A DNA stretch of 64,000 bases from Lelliottia sp. WAP21 (GTDB lineage: Bacteria > Pseudomonadota > Gammaproteobacteria > Enterobacterales > Enterobacteriaceae), in contig NZ_JAIWPG020000005.1 of NCBI RefSeq assembly GCF_020532665.2, forward strand, positions 62,001 to 126,000. Reading direction: 5' to 3'. The translations under genes and the position numbers were made by a program. Every line of letters begins with the position of its first letter. Position 1 is the stretch's first letter. The notes beneath the pieces are model-generated. The model saw only the letters and a program-made list of their open reading frames with translations, was not told where the DNA came from and did no database searches. This document shows, one piece after another, positions 30,685-40,246 of this stretch.

Positions 30685-31178
30685 GTGTTTTGTAGAAATT
30701 GTTGCCAGAGCGTTTTTAACGCATATTCTGTCGCCTGCCGACGCACGCTTTCACGATCGCCTTTAAAGCATTCGCGACGGGTAATGCCTTCGCCTTGCGA
30801 GGTCGCAAATCCAAACCAGACGGTGCCCACGGGTTTCACATCGCTGCCGCCGTCCGGCCCGGCGATGCCGCTGATGGAGATGGCGAAATCGGCTCGCGCC
30901 GCTTTTAATGCGCCAATGGCCATCTCGACCACCACGGGTTCACTCACCGCGCCGTGCTCCTCAAGCGTGGCTTCACGCACGCCAATCATCTGTGCTTTGG
31001 CTTCGTTACTGTAGGTGACAAATCCGCGTTCAAACCAGGCGGAACTGCCCGCAATATCGGTGATGACTTTGGCGACCCAGCCGCCCGTACAGGATTCGGC
31101 TGTCGTCAACGTGGCCCCGCGTTGTTTTAACGCCAGGCCCACGACTTCACTCAGCTGCATTAATTCATGGTCAGTCAT
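30681..31178 (-). CDS. pncC: PncC (YgaD), nicotinamide mononucleotide amidase
   Basis: The 165-residue CinA C-terminal-type amidase converts NMN to nicotinic acid mononucleotide in the pyridine nucleotide cycle. Motifs are TTAESCTGGWVAK (catalytic Ser), GFVTYSNEAK and SGIAGPDGG. The ATG at 31178 follows GGAGGTTAAAGCG; a frame from 31208 is longer but less likely. The stop codon touches the recA promoter, as in E. coli. Confidence 0.93.
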   Translation of the reverse strand: MTDHELMQLSEVVGLALKQRGATLTTAESCTGGWVAKVITDIAGSSAWFERGFVTYSNEAKAQMIGVREATLEEHGAVSEPVVVEMAIGALKAARADFAISISGIAGPDGGSDVKPVGTVWFGFATSQGEGITRRECFKGDRESVRRQATEYALKTLWQQFLQNT

Positions 31179-31268
31179 CGCTTTAACCTCCTGAAAAACA
31201 TGCAGCACAAGATAGCACTTTCTCAGGAGATATGGGGACGAGGTTAAGGATTTACGAGGGCGATTCAG

Positions 31269-31294
31269 AAAAAAGCCGACGGTGAAATCGGCTT
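31269..31294 (-). terminator. Terminator of the metal ABC importer operon
   Basis: On the minus strand AAGCCGA and TCGGCTT form a 7-bp stem with an 8-nt loop, followed by TTTTTT. It lies 12 bp after the stop codon of the binding-protein gene. Confidence 0.85.
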
Positions 31295-31306
31295 ATACAG
31301 GGGGAA

Positions 31307-32185
31307 TTACTCCATGCCTTTCGCAAGCGTATCAACGTTGTGTCGGAACGCTTTGACGTAGGTGTCCGCAACGCCGCCTTTTGCCGACAGCGCTTCAGGA
31401 TAAAGTTCACCGCCGGGCTGAGCCCCCGTCGCGCGGGCAATCTGTTTTACCAGACGAGGATCGAGCTGATTTTCGATAAACCAGGTTTTCACGCCGTCCG
31501 CTTTGATCTGATTGATGATCTCTGCCACCTGCGCCGCGCTGGCTTCGCTCTCGGAGGAGAGCCCTTGCGGAGCCATGAAGGTCACGCCATAGGCCCGGCT
31601 GAAATAGCCAAACGCATCGTGGCTGGTCAATACCTTACGCTTGTCGTGAGGTATTGTACTAAAACGCGATCTGGCCCAGTTATCCAGCGTCGTGAGTTGG
31701 GCAATGTAAGGTCTGGCAGAGGTCTCCAGTGCCGTTTTATCCTGCGGATCGGCCTCAACCAGGCCCGCAAGAATATTCTGCGCATACAACGCGCCGTTAG
31801 CGGCACTGTTCCAGGCGTGCGGATCCGTCACCGTTTTACCGTCTTCATTAAGCGTGTGCGTTTTTACCCCCGCGGAAGCCACCACCAGCGTGCCTTTAAA
31901 GCCAGAGGCTTTGACCAGACGGTCGAGCCAGCCTTCCAGGCCCAGCCCGTTTACCACCACGACATCCGCCTTACTGAGCGCTGCGCTGTCCTTCGGCGAC
32001 GGTTCAAACGTGTGCGGGTCGCCATCCGGCCCCACCAGCGTGGTGACCTTAACGTGCTCGCCCCCTACCTGCTGCGTGATATCCCCTAATATCGAAAAGC
32101 TGGTTACCACGTTAAGCGTTTTTGCCGCGACACTTTGCGACAGCACACCCAGCGCCAGCGCGATGATTACACCTGTACGTTTCAT
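31307..32185 (-). CDS. Periplasmic metal-binding protein (ZnuA/MntA-type, cluster A-I)
   Basis: The 292-residue protein has a signal peptide (MKRTGVIIALALGVLSQSVAA) and two binding-protein lobes. Probable metal ligands are His58 (DGDPHTFEP), His123 (DPHAWNSA), a Glu in SSESEAS and an Asp in NQLDPRLV, the pattern of zinc/manganese SBPs. There is no long His-rich loop such as in ZnuA, so zinc versus manganese cannot be settled from this gene. It is the last gene of a four-gene operon with the permease, ATPase and a small peptide. A longer frame to 32395 overlaps the permease and was rejected; the ATG at 32185 is 15 bp after the permease stop. Confidence 0.9.
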   Translation of the reverse strand: MKRTGVIIALALGVLSQSVAAKTLNVVTSFSILGDITQQVGGEHVKVTTLVGPDGDPHTFEPSPKDSAALSKADVVVVNGLGLEGWLDRLVKASGFKGTLVVASAGVKTHTLNEDGKTVTDPHAWNSAANGALYAQNILAGLVEADPQDKTALETSARPYIAQLTTLDNWARSRFSTIPHDKRKVLTSHDAFGYFSRAYGVTFMAPQGLSSESEASAAQVAEIINQIKADGVKTWFIENQLDPRLVKQIARATGAQPGGELYPEALSAKGGVADTYVKAFRHNVDTLAKGME

Positions 32186-32199
32186 TATTTCCCCTTGTA

Positions 32200-33054
32200 T
32201 TAAAAATGCGCCCGCAGGCTGGCAGCCAGCCTGCTGCGCGAGCCACATAAAACAGAAAAAAAGAACAACGCGCTGGCGGTCAGCACGATGGCGGGTCCAG
32301 CGGGTAAGCTGGCAGACCAGGAGAGGCTCAGCCATGCGCAGCAAGCGCCGCTCGCCCCGGCAAAAAGCAACATCCCGGGCAACGTTCGCGCCCAACAGCG
32401 GGCGGCGACGGCCGGAAGCATCATCAACCCCACCGCCATCAGCGTGCCGAGCACCTGAAAACCGGCGACCAGGTTGAGCACCAGCAGCGCCAGGAATAAC
32501 CCGTGAAGGAGCGCAGGAAGCCAGCGGGCATTAACCTGTAACCAGGCGGTATCAAAGGCTTCGGTGACGAGGCCGCGATAGAAAATCGCCAGAATAAGAA
32601 GAGTGAAGGCGCAGACACCGGCGACAAACCACGCTGAATCAATGTCTACCGCCAGAATCGATCCAAACAACAGGTGCAGCAGATCGACGTTTGACCCACG
32701 CAGAGAGACCAGAGTGACGCCCAGCGCCAGCGATCCCAGATAGAAACCTGCGAAGCTGGCATCTTCTTTTAACGGGGTGCGGCGACTGACAAACCCCGCC
32801 ACCAGCGCGACTAAAATACCGGCGATAAACCCGCCGCAGCTCATCGCCAGAAGTGACATACCGCTGAGTAAGTATCCCACCGCCACGCCGGGCAAAATGG
32901 CATGGGAAAGCGCATCCCCCATCAGGCTCATGCGCCGCAATTGTAAAAATACCCCTAACGCCGTGGTACTGACCGACAGCGCCAGGCAAACCGCCAGAGC
33001 CCGACGCATAAACCCGTATTCAATAAAGGGCTGGAAAAAGAGATGCCAGATCAT
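32200..33054 (-). CDS. Metal ABC importer permease (ABC-3 family)
   Basis: The 284-residue membrane protein has about eight hydrophobic helices and the ABC-3 family stretch RRMSLMGDALSHAILPG after helix 1. It forms the channel for the metal delivered by the binding protein at 31307. Its ATG overlaps the ATPase TGA by 4 bp. Some relatives carry iron, manganese or zinc; the Zur-like site upstream favours zinc here. Confidence 0.9.
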   Translation of the reverse strand: MIWHLFFQPFIEYGFMRRALAVCLALSVSTTALGVFLQLRRMSLMGDALSHAILPGVAVGYLLSGMSLLAMSCGGFIAGILVALVAGFVSRRTPLKEDASFAGFYLGSLALGVTLVSLRGSNVDLLHLLFGSILAVDIDSAWFVAGVCAFTLLILAIFYRGLVTEAFDTAWLQVNARWLPALLHGLFLALLVLNLVAGFQVLGTLMAVGLMMLPAVAARCWARTLPGMLLFAGASGACCAWLSLSWSASLPAGPAIVLTASALFFFSVLCGSRSRLAASLRAHF

Positions 33055-33704
33055 GCCACCCTCACTTGCGCCGAGTCCCAGTGAGAAACAGCGGAATCGA
33101 GACGTAACGTCCGGGGAAAATGGCGCGCCACGCGCTCACTGTCATGCAGTACGGCCAGGACCGTTTTCCCCTCGCCGTGCATCTCCAGTATCAAAGCCAT
33201 CAACACGTGACAGGTGGTCTCATCCACACCGGTGAAAGGCTCGTCCAGCATCACCAGTGATGCCTGCTGCACTAACACCCGGGCAAACAACATCCGTTGG
33301 AACTGCCCGCCCGAGAGTTCATCAATCGTAACGGGTGCCATTGCCTCCAGGCCAACCCGTTCAAGCGCAGCGGCAATACGCCTGCGCGTGTCACGCTGAA
33401 AGCCCGCCAGCAGTGAATGGCGCGGCCAGCAGCCCATGCTCACGACGTCCTGGACCGTCAGCGGAAACTGTGCCTCCAGCGCATGACGCTGCGCCAGCCA
33501 GCCGATAACCGGGCGCTTACCCTGCCATCGGAAGGCGCCGCTCACCGGGGGAATAAAGCCCGCCAGGGTTTTCAGAAGCGTTGATTTGCCACAACCGTTA
33601 GGTCCCGTGATGGCCATCATACTGCCCGCCGCTATCACCCCGTTGAGTACCGGTGTGACGGGCACGCGGTCGTAGCCTGTGACAAGCTGTTGCAGTGTGA
33701 TCAT
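33051..33704 (-). CDS. Metal ABC importer ATPase
   Basis: The 217-residue ATPase begins MITLQQLVTGYDRVPVTPVL and has Walker A GPNGCGKST, the signature LSGGQFQRM and Walker B VMLDEP. It powers the permease encoded next. The ATG at 33704 overlaps the TGA of the 35-residue leader gene by 4 bp; a frame to 33770 would run into that gene and is unlikely. Confidence 0.92.
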   Translation of the reverse strand: MITLQQLVTGYDRVPVTPVLNGVIAAGSMMAITGPNGCGKSTLLKTLAGFIPPVSGAFRWQGKRPVIGWLAQRHALEAQFPLTVQDVVSMGCWPRHSLLAGFQRDTRRRIAAALERVGLEAMAPVTIDELSGGQFQRMLFARVLVQQASLVMLDEPFTGVDETTCHVLMALILEMHGEGKTVLAVLHDSERVARHFPRTLRLDSAVSHWDSAQVRVA

Positions 33705-33808
33705 GGCAAACTCACCGCCCAGTGCATGACCAGCCCCATCAGCATAATCAACGCTAACGCCATCAAACAACGGACTAAAGCTGAACGAGCGAAGAGAGAA
33801 GCAGACAT
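33701..33808 (-). CDS. Small 35-residue single-span membrane peptide in the metal importer operon
   Basis: This short gene reads MSASLFARSALVRCLM and then a hydrophobic segment (about 14-32, rich in Ala, Leu, Met and Gly) ending HWAVSLP. Its ATG at 33808 has AAGGT upstream and its TGA overlaps the ATPase start codon by 4 bp, so it is the first gene of the operon and translationally coupled to it. The N-terminal arginines suggest a cytosolic N-terminus. I know no named family. It could be a subunit or regulator of the importer, or a coupling leader; the function is not assigned. Confidence 0.65.
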   Translation of the reverse strand: MSASLFARSALVRCLMALALIMLMGLVMHWAVSLP

Positions 33809-33825
33809 AACCTTACCTTTATTTA

Positions 33826-33837
33826 ATGTTATAACAT
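33826..33837 (-). promoter_or_regulatory. Zur-like operator palindrome
   Basis: ATGTTATAACAT is a perfect 12-bp palindrome 18 bp upstream of the first gene of the metal importer operon, within an AT-rich stretch. It matches the core of enterobacterial Zur sites (GAAATGTTATAWTATAACATTTC from memory). Zinc-responsive control is inferred. Confidence 0.6.
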
Positions 33838-33931
33838 AACAATAAATAAAAGCAGTCAGGATGTAAATGGCGGATGAAAAAGGGGAGTGTGGCGAAATGT
33901 TTCTGATAAACGAGGCATTCGCAAGGGGGAT

Positions 33932-33954
33932 GCCCTCCCCGGACAGGAGAGGGC
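33932..33954. repeat. Short GCCCTC/GAGGGC hairpin between mltB and the metal importer operon
   Basis: GCCCTC and GAGGGC arms enclose 11 nt, 12 bp after the mltB stop codon. It looks like a small member of the C/T-rich repeat family seen elsewhere in the window and may end the mltB mRNA. Confidence 0.5.
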
Positions 33955-33966
33955 AAAAGCAAAGGA

Positions 33967-35067
33967 CTACTGGCTAAACGGGGACGCCGCCGGAACGCGG
34001 GCGAGCGCAACGGCCTGCCCCAGCTGCCACACGGCCATGGCGTAGTGGGTACTGTGGTTATAGCGCGTGATCGTGTAGAAGTTTGGTAATCCGTACCAGT
34101 ACTGATAACCGGAACCAATATCCAGACGCAGCAAGCTCACCTGCTGATTATTGTTCAGCGGCTGCATCGGCGTTAAGCCCGCAGACGCCAGCTGCGCAAC
34201 GCTGTATTTGGTTTTAAAGCCATTTTCCAGCCCTGGCGCCTGACCATTGGCCTGGACCGCGACCTGCTCACCTTTGACCCAGCCATGCGCTTTAAAGTAG
34301 TTCGCTACGCTGCCGATAGCATCGACCGGATCCCACAGGTTGATATGCCCGTCACCATTAAAGTCGACGGCATACTCTTTGTAGGATGACGGCATAAACT
34401 GACCATACCCCATCGCCCCTGCGAAGGACCCTTTCAGATCGAGCGGGTCGTCTTGCTCATTTCTCGCCATCAGCAGGAAGGTTTCCAGTTCGGATGAGAA
34501 ATACTCGGCGCGGCGCGGATAGTTGAACGAGAGCGTCGCCAGCGCATCCAGGATACGGGTTTTGCCCATCACGCGGCCCCAGCGGGTTTCCACGCCAATG
34601 ATGCCCACGATAATCTCAGGCGGCACACCATACACCTGCCATGCACGGGTTAAGGCATCTTCATATTGATTCCAGAAAGCTACCCCGTTCTGGACGTTAT
34701 CGGGGGTAATAAACTGTTTACGATAGCGCAGCCACGCGCCGTTTGGCCCGGAGGGAGGCTGCGTAGTCGGTGCCTGACGATCCATCAGACGCAGGACATA
34801 GTCCAGACGTTTGGCCTGCGACAGGATTTCCTGCAGCTGCTGTCGATTGAAACCATGCTTGCTCACCATTTTATCGATGAACTGCTCGGCAGCCGGGTTA
34901 TTGGCAAAATCGCCCCCCATCTGCATCACATTGTGCTGCGGTTCCAGCAGAAAGCCGCCGGAAGGTGCCCCCGCCGTTTGTTGAACTTCCTCTGTTTTCG
35001 GCTTACTGCTACAGGCAGCAAGCATAATCAGCGCGGGGATGAGCGCTGCATAACGACGCTTGACCAT
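33967..35067 (-). CDS. mltB: MltB, membrane-bound lytic murein transglycosylase B
   Basis: The 366-residue lipoprotein has the signal MVKRRYAALIPALIMLAAC with the lipobox cysteine at 19. The SLT-type domain carries the catalytic Glu in GIIGVETRWGRVMG and the family stretch AMGYGQFMPSSY, then NFYTITRYN near the end. It cleaves peptidoglycan with formation of 1,6-anhydromuramic acid at the outer membrane. The ATG at 35067 gives the family start; a longer frame to 35124 was rejected. It is divergent from srlA. Confidence 0.95.
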   Translation of the reverse strand: MVKRRYAALIPALIMLAACSSKPKTEEVQQTAGAPSGGFLLEPQHNVMQMGGDFANNPAAEQFIDKMVSKHGFNRQQLQEILSQAKRLDYVLRLMDRQAPTTQPPSGPNGAWLRYRKQFITPDNVQNGVAFWNQYEDALTRAWQVYGVPPEIIVGIIGVETRWGRVMGKTRILDALATLSFNYPRRAEYFSSELETFLLMARNEQDDPLDLKGSFAGAMGYGQFMPSSYKEYAVDFNGDGHINLWDPVDAIGSVANYFKAHGWVKGEQVAVQANGQAPGLENGFKTKYSVAQLASAGLTPMQPLNNNQQVSLLRLDIGSGYQYWYGLPNFYTITRYNHSTHYAMAVWQLGQAVALARVPAASPFSQ

Positions 35068-35250
35068 GTGACATCCATTTAAAGAATTCGATAAGTGGCA
35101 AGTATGGTAAAGCATCCCTGACACCTCAAGGAAGCGCTACGCGCTTCCTCCCCTCACTCTTTATGCCCCCCAACGCAAATTTGTATTTTATTTAACCAAA
35201 ACTCATTCCTGACATCACAAAACTTTCAAAATAATCCATTTTTCTTTCAT

Positions 35251-35268
35251 TATGAGATCTAACTAACA
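35251..35268 (+). promoter_or_regulatory. Candidate CRP site of the srl operon
   Basis: TATGAGATCTAACTAACA contains TGAGA-N6-TAACA, matching 4 of 5 bases in each half of the CRP consensus TGTGA-N6-TCACA. It lies 73 bp before srlA; catabolite control is known for E. coli srl. Confidence 0.5.
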
Positions 35269-35289
35269 CTTAAAAACCTTTCAAAGTGA

Positions 35290-36860
<1,571 letters not shown>

Positions 36861-36872
36861 GAGGTTCCTGTG

Positions 36873-37235
36873 ATGACCGTAATTTACCAGACCACCATCA
36901 CCCGCATTGGCCAGAGCGCGGCCGATGCGCTCAGCGACAAGATGCTGATTACCTTCCGCGAAGGCGCGCCCGCGGATATCGAAGCGTTTTGCTTTATCCA
37001 CTGTCACGGCGAGATGAACGGCGAGCTGAAGGCCGGGAGCCAGCTGGAGTTGGGCGATGCGCGCTACGCCGTGACCGCCGTCGGCGACGTGGCAGGACAA
37101 AACCTGCGGGAGCTCGGCCATATCACCTTGCGTTTTGATGGCCAGCCGCAGGCGGAATATCCCGGTACCGTTCATGTGGATGGCCCGGTTCCGCAGGCTG
37201 TCACCCCAGGCTGCACGTTGAAGTTTGTTGCGTAA
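36873..37235 (+). CDS. srlB: SrlB, sorbitol PTS EIIA component
   Basis: The 120-residue cytosolic EIIA of the glucitol family carries the phosphorylated histidine in CFIHCHGE. It transfers phosphate from HPr to SrlE. A GTG at 36870 is one codon upstream; the ATG at 36873 gives the family start MTVIYQTTITRIGQSA. It lies 12 bp after srlE. Confidence 0.95.
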   Translation: MTVIYQTTITRIGQSAADALSDKMLITFREGAPADIEAFCFIHCHGEMNGELKAGSQLELGDARYAVTAVGDVAGQNLRELGHITLRFDGQPQAEYPGTVHVDGPVPQAVTPGCTLKFVA

Positions 37236-37250
37236 TTTAAGGAGAAAGAT

Positions 37251-38030
37251 ATGAGTCAGGTTGCCGTTGTCATTGGTGGGGGACAAACCTTAGGCGAGTT
37301 CCTCTGCCGTGGGCTTGCTGCAGAGGGTTACCGCGTGGCGGTAGTGGATATTCAAAGTGAAAAAGCCGCACGCGTGGCGGACACCATCAACACCGAATTT
37401 GGTGAAGGGATGGCCTACGGATTTGGTGCTGATGCCACCAGCGAGCAGAGCGTGATGGCGCTGGCCCGCGGCGTGGACGAGATTTTTGGCCGTACCGACC
37501 TGCTGGTCTACAGCGCAGGGATAGCCAAAGCGGCCTTTATCAGCGATGTCGAACTGGGGGATTTTGACCGCTCGCTACAGGTTAACCTGGTGGGCTATTT
37601 CCTCTGCGCACGTGAGTTTTCCCGTCTGATGATCCGCGATGGCATTCAGGGGCGCATCATCCAGATCAACTCGAAATCGGGCAAAGTGGGCAGCAAACAC
37701 AACTCCGGTTACAGCGCGGCGAAATTTGGTGGCGTAGGGCTGACGCAATCTCTGGCCCTCGATCTGGCCGAATATGGCATTACCGTGCACTCGCTGATGC
37801 TGGGCAACCTGCTGAAATCGCCGATGTTCCAGTCCCTGCTGCCGCAATATGCCACCAAGCTCGGACTGAAAGAGGAGGATGTGGAGCAGTATTACATCGA
37901 CAAAGTGCCGCTGAAGCGCGGCTGCGATTATCAGGACGTGCTGAACATGCTGCTGTTTTATGCCAGCCCAAAAGCCTCTTACTGCACCGGGCAGTCCATT
38001 AATGTCACCGGTGGGCAGGTGATGTTCTGA
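37251..38030 (+). CDS. srlD: SrlD, sorbitol-6-phosphate 2-dehydrogenase
   Basis: The 259-residue short-chain dehydrogenase oxidises sorbitol 6-phosphate to fructose 6-phosphate with NAD+. The nucleotide motif is GGGQTLGEFL near residue 8-17, and the catalytic Ser-Tyr-Lys set is visible as INSKSGKVGSKHNSGYSAAK. The ATG follows AAGGAGAAAGAT. A UUCG-capped repeat hairpin follows before gutM. Confidence 0.96.
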   Translation: MSQVAVVIGGGQTLGEFLCRGLAAEGYRVAVVDIQSEKAARVADTINTEFGEGMAYGFGADATSEQSVMALARGVDEIFGRTDLLVYSAGIAKAAFISDVELGDFDRSLQVNLVGYFLCAREFSRLMIRDGIQGRIIQINSKSGKVGSKHNSGYSAAKFGGVGLTQSLALDLAEYGITVHSLMLGNLLKSPMFQSLLPQYATKLGLKEEDVEQYYIDKVPLKRGCDYQDVLNMLLFYASPKASYCTGQSINVTGGQVMF

Positions 38031-38054
38031 TCGAACACGCTGATGCCCATATCC

Positions 38055-38074
38055 CCCTCTCCTTCGGGAGAGGG
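38055..38074 (+). repeat. UUCG-capped CCCTCTCC/GGAGAGGG hairpin between srlD and gutM
   Basis: CCCTCTCC and GGAGAGGG form a perfect 8-bp stem closed by TTCG, a very stable tetraloop in RNA. It lies inside the operon, 24 bp after srlD and 17 bp before gutM, and belongs by sequence to the C/T-rich repeat family. Confidence 0.75.
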
Positions 38075-38091
38075 AACAACAAGGAGCTCGT

Positions 38092-38451
38092 ATGGTTACC
38101 GCATTAATCACCGTCGCCGTCATCGCCTGGATGTGCCAGTTGATCTTTGGCGGCTGGCAAATCCGCCAGTTTAACCGCGCGTTTGATGCCCTGTGTCAGA
38201 AAGGCCGCGTAGGCGTCGGGCGTGCCGGTGGACGTTTCAAACCACGCGTGGTGGTGGCCATTGCGCTCGACGAACACAACAGGGTCTGCGATTCCCTCAT
38301 CATGCGCGGGATGACCGTTTTTGCCCGCCCGGCGAAAATCCAGGCGATTAATGGCATATCGTTGCAGGAATTAGAACCCGATGTGATCTTTCCCCATGAT
38401 TCTCTCTGTCAGAATGCACTATCATTAGCGCTTAATCTGAAACCTGTATAA
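38092..38451 (+). CDS. gutM: GutM, sorbitol operon activator
   Basis: The 119-residue protein has one hydrophobic N-terminal segment (TALITVAVIAWMCQLIFGGW) followed by a basic soluble part (RVGVGRAGGRFKPRVVVAIAL). E. coli GutM activates srl expression against the repressor SrlR. The ATG follows AAGGAGCTCGT. It keeps the E. coli position between srlD and srlR. Confidence 0.92.
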   Translation: MVTALITVAVIAWMCQLIFGGWQIRQFNRAFDALCQKGRVGVGRAGGRFKPRVVVAIALDEHNRVCDSLIMRGMTVFARPAKIQAINGISLQELEPDVIFPHDSLCQNALSLALNLKPV

Positions 38452-38514
38452 TTTCGTTGTGAAAGCTATATGCTTGCGAAATTATCATTTCGCAACGTAA
38501 GGAACGAAGCGCCT

Positions 38515-39288
38515 ATGAAACCTCGTCAGCGGCAGGCGGCTATTCTTGAGTATCTACAAAAGCAGGGAAAGTGCTCCGTAGAAGACCTGGCCCACTACTT
38601 TGACACCACCGGCACGACAATACGCAAGGACCTGGTCTTGCTTGAAAACTCGGGTGCCGTCATCCGAACCTATGGTGGCGTAGTGCTCAATAAAGACGAA
38701 GCCGACCCGCCTATCGATCACAAAACGCTGATCAACACCCATCAGAAAGCGCTGATTGCCGAAGCGGCCGTAAAATTTATCCACGACGGCGACTCCATTA
38801 TCCTTGATGCCGGCAGCACCGTTCTGCAGATGATCCCAATGCTCAGCCGCTTTAACAACATCACGGTGATGACCAACAGTTTGCACATCGTCAACGCCCT
38901 GTCGGAGAACGACAGCGAGCAAACTATCCTGATGCCCGGCGGGACGTTCCGTAAAAAATCGGCGTCGTTTCACGGTCAACTGGCGGAGAACGCCTTTGAA
39001 CACTTCAGCTTTGATAAACTCTTTATGGGCACGGACGGTATCGATTTGAACGCCGGCGTGACAACCTTTAACGAGGTGTTCAGCGTCAGCAAAGCGATGT
39101 GCAACGCCGCGCGCGAAGTGATTTTGATGGCCGACTCGTCGAAATTTGGTCGCAAAAGCCCCAATATTGTCTGTAGCCTTGAAAGCGTCGATAAGCTGAT
39201 TACCGACGCAGGTATCGACCCGGCGTTCAAAAAAGCGCTGGAAGAGAAAGGAATCAATGTGATCGTAACCGGAGAGAGTCATGAGTGA
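38515..39288 (+). CDS. srlR: SrlR (GutR), DeoR-family repressor of the sorbitol operon
   Basis: The 257-residue DeoR-type protein has an N-terminal winged helix ([18 protein letters not shown] and [20 protein letters not shown]) and a C-terminal sugar-phosphate sensor with the [10 protein letters not shown] and MGTDGID motifs. It represses srl until sorbitol phosphate is present. The ATG at 38515 has AAGGAACG upstream; a longer frame to 38470 was rejected. It overlaps gutQ by 8 bp. Confidence 0.94.
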   Translation: MKPRQRQAAILEYLQKQGKCSVEDLAHYFDTTGTTIRKDLVLLENSGAVIRTYGGVVLNKDEADPPIDHKTLINTHQKALIAEAAVKFIHDGDSIILDAGSTVLQMIPMLSRFNNITVMTNSLHIVNALSENDSEQTILMPGGTFRKKSASFHGQLAENAFEHFSFDKLFMGTDGIDLNAGVTTFNEVFSVSKAMCNAAREVILMADSSKFGRKSPNIVCSLESVDKLITDAGIDPAFKKALEEKGINVIVTGESHE

Positions 39289-40246
39289 TTTTCTGTTAAA
39301 CGCAGGCCGCCAGACGCTGTTACTTGAACTGCAGGAAGCGAGCCGCCTGCCGGATCGTCTTGGCGATGATTTTGTTCGTGCGGCCAACACCATCATTCAG
39401 TGTGAAGGCAAAGTGATCGTGGCCGGGATCGGAAAATCCGGGCACATCGGCAAAAAGATTGCCGCTACGCTTGCCAGCACCGGCACACCGGCGTTCTTCG
39501 TGCATCCGGCCGAAGCGCTGCACGGCGATCTGGGGATGATTGAAAGCCGCGACGTGATGCTGTTTATCTCTTACTCCGGTTCGGCCAAAGAGCTGGATCT
39601 CATCATCCCGCGTCTGCAGGAAAAATCGGTCGCGCTGCTGGCGATGACCGGTAAATCCCGCTCACCGCTGGCACTGGCGGCAAAGGCCACGCTTGATATC
39701 TCCGTTGAGCGCGAAGCCTGCCCGATGCACCTCGCCCCCACCTCCAGCACCGTGAATACGCTGATGATGGGCGACGCGCTGGCCATGGCGGTCATGCAGG
39801 CTCGCGGCTTCAATGAAGAAGATTTTGCCCGCTCGCACCCGGCGGGTGCGCTCGGCGCGCGGCTGCTCAATAAAGTTCATCATCTGATGCGGACCGACGA
39901 GGCCATTCCGCAGGTCAAGCTGAACACCAGCGTGATGGACGCGATGCTGGAGCTCAGCCGTACTGGCCTTGGGCTGGTAGCGGTGTGCGATGAACACGAT
40001 CTCGTCAAAGGGGTCTTCACCGACGGGGATTTACGTCGCTGGCTGGTGGGCGGCGGCAAACTGGAGACGCCCGTCCGGGAAGCGATGACGCAAGGTGGCC
40101 TGACGCTCAACGCCGAAAGCCGCGCCATCGAAGCCAAAGAGCTGCTGATGAAACGCAAAATCACCGCCGCACCCGTGGTGGATGACAGCGGCAAACTGTG
40201 CGGCGCAATAAACCTGCAGGATTTTTATCAGGCCGGGATTATTTAG
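39281..40246 (+). CDS. gutQ: GutQ, D-arabinose 5-phosphate isomerase
   Basis: The 321-residue enzyme has a SIS domain (about 30-180, with [20 protein letters not shown] and [10 protein letters not shown]) and two CBS domains (about 205-320). It interconverts ribulose 5-phosphate and arabinose 5-phosphate, a paralogue of KdsD in KDO synthesis. It is the last srl gene and its stop codon overlaps the convergent norR end by 4 bp. Confidence 0.95.
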   Translation: MSDFLLNAGRQTLLLELQEASRLPDRLGDDFVRAANTIIQCEGKVIVAGIGKSGHIGKKIAATLASTGTPAFFVHPAEALHGDLGMIESRDVMLFISYSGSAKELDLIIPRLQEKSVALLAMTGKSRSPLALAAKATLDISVEREACPMHLAPTSSTVNTLMMGDALAMAVMQARGFNEEDFARSHPAGALGARLLNKVHHLMRTDEAIPQVKLNTSVMDAMLELSRTGLGLVAVCDEHDLVKGVFTDGDLRRWLVGGGKLETPVREAMTQGGLTLNAESRAIEAKELLMKRKITAAPVVDDSGKLCGAINLQDFYQAGII

